Below are positions 46,485 to 51,960 of a stretch of 51,960 nt of DNA, piece after piece. The notes beneath the pieces were generated by a model. The model was not told the DNA's origin, ran no database searches, and saw only the letters and a program-made list of their open reading frames with translations. The position numbers and the translations under genes are program-made. Position 1 is the first letter of the stretch. Each line of letters starts with the position of its first letter. This DNA is from Cylindrodendrum hubeiense (taxonomy: Eukaryota; Ascomycota; Sordariomycetes; Hypocreales; Nectriaceae), in contig JAANBB010000288.1 in assembly GCA_014621425.1 (NCBI GenBank), positions 1 to 51,960 of the forward strand, given 5' to 3'.

Positions 46485-48122
46485 ATGTCTGATTTCCCGC
46501 CGGCTGCCTTGGCATCGCTGCCGCCCGAAATCATCGAGCAGATATTCTCTCTTCTCCCTAGAACTACTCTGTGTCACCTGAGGTTGCTTCATCGTCGGCT
46601 CGGCTTCATCGCCACGGCCATTGCTTTTCGAACGCTGCGCCTCCAGGCTTTCGGCAACAGCCCTCAACGCTTCACTCACATCGCGCAGTCGGACAAGCTG
46701 CGTGGCTTTGTCAAGGACATTACCTGCGATACATGGATCGGGCCTGAATACGAGTATCATAAATGGGACCGTTATGAGATCCCCCTGGGTTTCTTCGCCG
46801 CTCTCCCGCTACTACGCCACTTTCGCGGGCTGAAAGCGCTCCACTTACGGTTCAGCCAATATTGTGGGCGCGAAGGGAGGGTGACTCGACTCACCATCGA
46901 GGAAACAGGCGACTTTCGATACAGGGTCCTTGATGTCATCTTCCAATGCCTAGCTGGGACGTGGTCTGCTGAAAGGCAGCAACATATTGATCAATTACTG
47001 GGGCTGGCATCCAGTTTCGATGTATCCGCATCCGACATTGTAGCGGCTCCCATCTCTCTTTCGGCCCTGACGATTTCTAACCTCGGTGATTATCATGATG
47101 CCCGGCTTACCGAATCAGATGCCTTCAAGGAAGTTCTCGCCTCTAGTAGTCTCGTTGACCTAAGAATATACATCGCTACACAGCTTAGCAGGTTTGGCCA
47201 ATCTCGCAATATCTGTTATCGTGATAAGCATACGATGTTTGAGAGCCTGCCGGCCACTTGGCTGTCACAGCCAGTTACTTCCAACCTAAGGGTCTTGTCT
47301 TTATATTGCTACGAATACTGGGGGTGGTTGCCGAAGTTGGATCTCCGCGCCGTCGGGGGTGGGGCTGGATTGCCTAACCTGAAAGTCCTCGCCTTGGGCA
47401 AATATGTCTTCAGCCACGAGTGGCAGGTCGATTGGTTTCCGACATTGGGTCTCGAGGAGCTCTACCTCGATGACTGCCGTATGCTCTACCAATCCAAGAC
47501 TGACTGGACGCCAGACGACCGCACATCTGTTGTTGGTCAGGATGCCAATGGCAATGACGTTGTCATCTCTAACGAAGGCTATCTGAGGTATGATGATGTG
47601 TGGGATTCGGAGTCTGGATCAAATATAGACGGCGGTTCAAACCCAGACTCGCTGCCTGAACCAGAAGAACCCAATGAGGAAGAAATCCTTGGGTTTAAAA
47701 TGATTCGCCTCACACTCCGATGGCACACCCTCCTCTCCCGGTGGCGCGATTCAATGTCGACTTTGAGAGTCTTCAAGGTGGGCTACGGCGCATGGGACGA
47801 AAAACTGAAAGATTATCCAAAGACTACCCGGCCTATCCGCCCCAACCGATTGGTAGTAGACAAGAAGGCTACCATTGGAGAGCACTATTTGAAGTATAAT
47901 GCCTTCCGGGATTTTGATTGCCTCTCATCTGATCAGGAAAATAAAAAGTACCAGCTCAAGTACCTATACGATCAGTTGTATCAGTGGTATGAATGGAGGG
48001 ACTGGGCGGGTGGATGGACGCACGGTGACTCGTCAGATTGGGTGCTCGAGGACGGCCTTGAGGCCAAAGATGAGGCTGCACTGGAGCTTTTATTGTCTAC
48101 AGTGAACGCGCGCCAGAGATGA
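46485..48122 (+). CDS. F-box protein with leucine-rich stretches
   Basis: Single exon, 545 aa. An F-box is seen at about 8-48 (ASLPPEIIEQIFSLLPRTTL, then a cluster of aliphatic and Arg residues), which would dock to Skp1 of an SCF ubiquitin ligase. Downstream, several irregular leucine-rich segments (LRVLSLYCYEYWGW, GLPNLKVLALGKY, LGLEELYLDDCRML) suggest a degenerate LRR-like substrate-binding part. Residues 350-400 are acidic and Gly/Ser/Asn-rich. The C-terminus is Trp/Tyr/Asp-rich. The start at 46485 (MSDFPPAAL) has an AAGAATG context. This type is numerous and fast-evolving in filamentous fungi, so a target cannot be predicted. Confidence 0.88.
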   Translation: MSDFPPAALASLPPEIIEQIFSLLPRTTLCHLRLLHRRLGFIATAIAFRTLRLQAFGNSPQRFTHIAQSDKLRGFVKDITCDTWIGPEYEYHKWDRYEIPLGFFAALPLLRHFRGLKALHLRFSQYCGREGRVTRLTIEETGDFRYRVLDVIFQCLAGTWSAERQQHIDQLLGLASSFDVSASDIVAAPISLSALTISNLGDYHDARLTESDAFKEVLASSSLVDLRIYIATQLSRFGQSRNICYRDKHTMFESLPATWLSQPVTSNLRVLSLYCYEYWGWLPKLDLRAVGGGAGLPNLKVLALGKYVFSHEWQVDWFPTLGLEELYLDDCRMLYQSKTDWTPDDRTSVVGQDANGNDVVISNEGYLRYDDVWDSESGSNIDGGSNPDSLPEPEEPNEEEILGFKMIRLTLRWHTLLSRWRDSMSTLRVFKVGYGAWDEKLKDYPKTTRPIRPNRLVVDKKATIGEHYLKYNAFRDFDCLSSDQENKKYQLKYLYDQLYQWYEWRDWAGGWTHGDSSDWVLEDGLEAKDEAALELLLSTVNARQR

Positions 48123-48796
48123 CGGCCTGCTCCAAAGACAAGTACCTAAATATAGCCCTAGGATTCACAATAAGCGTAAAAGTAGACAATATTTATGTTG
48201 AACTTTTAATGATCCAATGTCTTAATGTGGTTCTTCCTACACAATTTGTTTTGATCGTTTATTATACCGTCCTACGCATGCATGGAGAAAGACATGGCGA
48301 GGTTGATGTGGATCAGTTAAAAGATACGCAGATTCAAATCTGTTTATAAACTCAGACCGAATGCCGGAGGCAGCACAGGGTCCAGATAGTCACCCATTAA
48401 TGCCCTTGATTGTCCGCTGTAGGTTTAGCTGGCGATCTCTTGGACGATCGACACAGGGAACTCAGTCAGGGCTCATCAGGAACGACGCCACGCAGTAATA
48501 TCACGTCAGATGGCGATGGGTAGACGACGTCATAAATGTATTTTCGCTCTCTTGCTTATGCACTCCCCAAAGAACTTCCATCTTTTTATGTAGGCAGTCA
48601 TCACATATACAACATTGCTCGAGAGTGCGCCTATCCACCCTAGCGCCAAGATCCAAGCCATGACCCCATGGCGATTGATATGGATATTTTGGCTCATCCT
48701 CTGTCCCTCAGCTAAATGTAGTGCTCTACATGCCATCTAGCGAGCGAGCCTCCGGTGGTATATTTTTGTGCACATCAAAAGTACGTCAAGATGCGC
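48123..48796. other. Convergent 3' region
   Basis: 674 bp between the stops of the F-box gene (+) and the D-2-hydroxyacid dehydrogenase gene (-). AT-richer than the genes; nothing coding is supported. Confidence 0.6.
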
Positions 48797-50541
48797 TTAA
48801 AGGTACTTGTAGGGGTTCATGATGCCATTCTAAGTGATGGTTGTCAGTCAAAGGGTTGGAGGCGAGATTGGGGAAAGAGTAGAGAACAGAAACTTACCGG
48901 ATCGTAGAGGTTCTTGATTTGCTTCATCAGGCCCAGCATGGTGTCGTCTCGGCTGTATCCGACAAAGTTCTTCTTGGCAATACCCAGGCCGTGCTCGGCG
49001 CTGATGCTGCCGTTGCGCTTCTGGATCCACTCGTACACAAATGGTTCCAGGGCCTGCTCGACCTTGGGGTCGTAGCGGCGGACGGGGATGTTGAGGTGCA
49101 GGTTGGAGTCACCCATGTGGCCATAGCCCAGGACAGCCACGACAGGGTAGTCGTCGGTGTCGCCCAGAAGGCCGGCTTCCTCCATGCGTGCCTTGGTGTC
49201 CTCGACCAGGAGGTACATCTCCTTGAGCGGGATCGACACGTCATACTTGTAGGTACCGCCCCAGTGGCCGAGGCACTCGGTGATGCCCTCGCGCCAGCCC
49301 CACAGCTCCTTGATCTGTGTCTCATCCTGAGCCACGACACCGTCGGCAACGACCTCGCGGGTCATGACGTCCTCAAGGAAGGCCTCGAGCTTAGCGTAGT
49401 CGTGCTCACCGTTTGAACCGCTCGTCTCGATGAGGCAGTAGAAGGGGTGGTCGCCCTCAAGGGGCTTGTCCTGGCCCTTGACGAGGGAGACAATCTGTTG
49501 GCTCTTGCCGTCCATGAGCTCGAAGGCGGAGAGAATCTCGGACAGCTGCTTCTTGGCCTCGCGGAAGGCAAGCTGGGCCTTTTCGTAAGACTCGAGGCCA
49601 AAGAGGGCGACGTTGACGGCCGGGGAGCGCTGGGGGCAGTGGATGGCGAGCTTGGTGATGATTCCCAGGGTGCCTTCGGCGCCGATGAAGAGCTGCTTGA
49701 GGTCGTAGCCGGTGTTGTTCTTGCGCAGGGTGCACAGGTCGTTCATAATGGTGCCGTCGGGCAGGACAGCCTCAACACCGAGAACGCTGCCGTGCAGACT
49801 GCCATATCGAAGCAATCGCAGGCCACCGGCGTTGGTGGAAACGTTGCCGCCGACATGGCAGGATCCCTTGGCGCCGAGGTCGAGGGGGAAGATGTAGCCC
49901 TGCTTGGCAAGATACGTGTCGACGGCCTCGAGGATGCAGCCGGCGTCGACGACGAGAGCGCCGCTTCCATCGTCGAAGGAGCGGATCTCGTTCATGCGGG
50001 CGATGCTGATGACGATCTCGTCGAAGACGGGGATGGAGCCACCAACAAGACCAGTGTTGCCGCCCTGGGGCACGACAGCCAGGCGCTGCTCATTGCAGTA
50101 GCGCAGGATCTGGCTGACCTCTTCGGTGGAGGCGGGCTTGAGGACGAGACGGGTCTGGCCCTTATACTTGTGCATCCAGTCCTCGTTGAAGGCTTCGAGA
50201 TCGCCCTCGTCGATGGGGCCGGTGACGCCGTCGACGATGGCCGAGGGGTTGTCGCCGAGGATCTCGCGGAAGCGGGCGACATGCTCGTCAGTGACGGTAG
50301 CAAAGCGAGAGTCGCGCTTGAGGTTCGGGTATGTCTGCGTCGTCAGCTTGACGGGGCGGGCCAGCGTGGGAGCGACGAGTCTCTGGGGAGTGGTGGAAAG
50401 GCATCGGATGCCCGCGGGGTTCGAGGTGGCGGCTGAAGGAGCTCGTGCGGCACCAGCAACAGCGCGCCGGCTGGACTTGGAGGCATTGGCGCTGACGGCG
50501 GGCGCCCTCAGCGCGCGCATGAGGCTCGATCGAGAGGCCAT
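48797..50541 (-). CDS. dld2: Mitochondrial FAD-linked D-2-hydroxyglutarate / D-lactate dehydrogenase (Dld2-like)
   Basis: Oxidises D-2-hydroxy acids to 2-oxo acids with FAD. Two exons: 50541-48898 and 48829-48797, GTAAGT donor and TTAG acceptor, giving 558 aa. The short last exon supplies NGIMNPYKYL, the family's usual end. Residues 1 to about 50 are rich in Arg, Ala and Ser without acids and end in RCLSTTPQRL, a good mitochondrial presequence. The FAD-binding-4 domain begins near 131 and contains PQGGNTGLVGGS (158-169) and a GGLRLLRYGSLHG stretch. The C-terminal domain carries the metal-site motif GHMGDSNLHLN (474-484) and EHG (516-518). These fit yeast Dld2/human D2HGDH better than Dld1-type D-lactate dehydrogenases; substrate preference is inference. 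The start at 50541 begins the presequence; the open frame above it is leader. Confidence 0.95.
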
Positions 50542-50825
50542 CGTGTGTAGATCGTTACCGTACGGCTGCCTTGCGAGTAACAGTGGCCTGCAGAGCTGTG
50601 GACGAGGAGAAGCTCCTTTGCAAATGGGGCCGGGGCGATTCGCCCAGCAACTTTTTGACGGTTTTGAGCTCGCAGCGACAGCGGAGTCGTCCCGGTAGTG
50701 GGGGTGGATTTCCGAATCTGCCCTATCCATCTGACGCCAGTTTGCCCCCCATTTACCCAATTCGCCCAGTTCGCCCAATAGGCGTCCGTTTGTTCCAGGG
50801 CGCTGGTCGGCAACCGGCTTCGTTT

Positions 50826-50884
50826 GGCCGACCGGCACGCTGAAGGTCACTGCGACCGGCCAATGTTTGCGCTGCCGGTCGGCC
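50826..50884. repeat. Perfect 12-bp inverted repeat with CCGGTCGG cluster
   Basis: GGCCGACCGGCA at 50826-50837 and its exact reverse complement at 50873-50884 flank 35 bp. Related GACCGG or CCGGTC cores occur at about 50804, 50854 and 50901. It lies about 285 bp upstream of the dehydrogenase ATG. Confidence 0.8.
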
Positions 50885-50909
50885 TACGGGCCACCAAATG
50901 CCGGTCGGG

Positions 50910-50953
50910 GACGCCTGAGACGCCTGGGACGCCTGGGACGCCTGGAACGCCTA
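50910..50953. repeat. 9-bp tandem repeat GACGCCTGG x5
   Basis: Five tandem 9-mers with changes in the first and last copies. The repeat follows the inverted-repeat cluster. Confidence 0.85.
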
Positions 50954-51960
50954 ACGCAACCCCCCATTTTCGGGGAATCGTCAGCGACACCTCCCGCCGT
51001 CGCCCGCTGTGGCCTACCCGGAAATGCCTCCGTCCAATGGCCCACGCCTGTAAGTCCCTGGAGGAAGATGGCCTCGTTAGCAGTAGTCTGCACTCGGAAT
51101 TCCCATCCCGTTGTGCACGAGCAAGACGACTTCGCCGACTTCGCCCGTCGATGTGACTATCGACTCTAAATGTGACTTCTTCTACGCGGGAATCTAGGGG
51201 TGCTAAAAGCTCTCTCTGCTCCTCTTGGCGTGGTGGAAAGCTGCACAAGTGCAAATCCCCACGCAGCCAGCATCCCACCATCGGTCAAGTCCAACTTGAC
51301 TGACGGGAGCCAAGTACATAGGTACGGATACTTACATGGATGGATGCCTTGACACCAAGAATTGGGACTTTGGTTGACGATGCAAGAAATGTGCACCCCA
51401 TGGTCACGATACATGAGTAATGCTGCACCATGCGCCCGTTTCAAATGCATTTGGGAACTTGTGCTCACCCTTTGGTCCATCGCCATCACCAATCGGCTGC
51501 TTCCGCTTCACACCACCAGGCCACCTTCTGATACGCACCATCGGAGAATACATGACGAGGACATCAACTACAAGACAACACGTTTTTGCTTCTATGATTA
51601 AAAATTAACGTACGGTGCGCTGGATATTGCTACCCTGATCAATCAAAACCTGGAATAATTAAATGTAAGCAATCAGCCACAATCGGCCACAAACAACCCA
51701 GCACCACAAGCTCAATCCCGACAAGCTTCGGTTGGGGGAGGCGGTCGGGGAATGACATGGCAAACGCGGAATAGAGATAACCGGCGGAGAAGAACAAAGG
51801 TGCGGAAGACGATCGATGAATCAAGCGGAAGATGGAGGTGAGAGACAGGAGATGGAGCCGGATATGATGAAGAAAACGACGAGAGAGAGACACAGGCGAT
51901 TGATGTGGAGGAGAATATATAATAACAGAGTTAGTAGTGAGAGACGCTCAATGAGGGTGG

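Larger units (their letters stand above)
50542..51960. other. Upstream region of the dehydrogenase gene and right flank
   Basis: 1.4 kb with no supported gene. It has CGCCCA-type direct repeats near 50740-50775, an inverted repeat and a 9-bp tandem repeat (both listed). The far right end is G/A-rich (AGAGAGAGAC) and may belong to the leader of a gene beyond the window. Confidence 0.45.

Noticed and set aside
49447..50436. 329-codon plus-strand frame rich in Gly, Asp, Glu, Val and Leu
   Set aside because: It is the antisense shadow of the D-2-hydroxyacid dehydrogenase gene, produced by strong G/C third positions.
51639..51893. 84-codon minus-strand frame with a hydrophobic centre
   Set aside because: The leader-like hydrophobic stretch is in the middle, composition is otherwise random, and no splice partner is seen.

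Overview
This is a stretch of nuclear genome from a filamentous ascomycete (Pezizomycotina). A sordariomycete is my best guess from overall look, not from a diagnostic marker. The evidence is: many introns of about 50-100 nt with GTAAGT-type donors and CTAAC/CTGAC branch sites; a Zn2Cys6 regulator with a fungal-specific C-terminal region; an intracellular GH1 beta-glucosidase; fungal TRK and Rch1-type transporters; and GC-rich coding sequence with strong G/C third positions. Two single N bases (1679 and 9714) show it is draft sequence.

Layout. 1-5042 carries no convincing gene, only microsatellites. 5043-16213: an unnamed four-span coiled-coil membrane protein (-); an Erf4-type subunit of the Ras palmitoyltransferase complex (+), whose N-terminal coding sequence looks frameshifted; SAICAR synthetase of purine biosynthesis in 13 exons (-); and an Rch1/SLC10A7-like transporter (+). 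16459-16812 may encode a small six-cysteine secreted protein. 17037-24879 is a metabolic stretch: GH1 beta-glucosidase (-), GFA/CENP-V-fold protein (-), aldo/keto reductase (+), acyl-CoA synthetase (-).

27737-33726 holds a VPS9-domain Rab5 exchange factor (+) convergent with a TRK potassium transporter (-). 33727-37929 is a 4.2 kb repeat-speckled, gene-free upstream region. 37930-42510 is a compact housekeeping block: XPB/Ssl2 helicase of TFIIH (-), a CHY zinc-finger Hot13-like protein (+) and proteasome subunit alpha-4/Pre6 (-). 43017-50541: a Zn2Cys6 transcription factor (-), an F-box protein (+) and a mitochondrial D-2-hydroxyglutarate/D-lactate dehydrogenase (-). The rest to 51960 is non-coding as far as I can see.

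The genes do not form one pathway. Possible functional links are local: GFA protein, aldo/keto reductase and acyl-CoA ligase are adjacent and could share a catabolic role, and XPB and the CHY protein share a 389 bp divergent promoter. Exon structures were worked out by hand from splice signals and reading-frame continuity. Every multi-exon model given closes in frame. The points most worth checking are the damaged-looking 5' end of the Erf4 gene, the possible secreted cysteine-rich protein, the unnamed membrane protein, the 5-nt and 7-nt exons, and the Gcn4/Bas1-type sites upstream of SAICAR synthetase.
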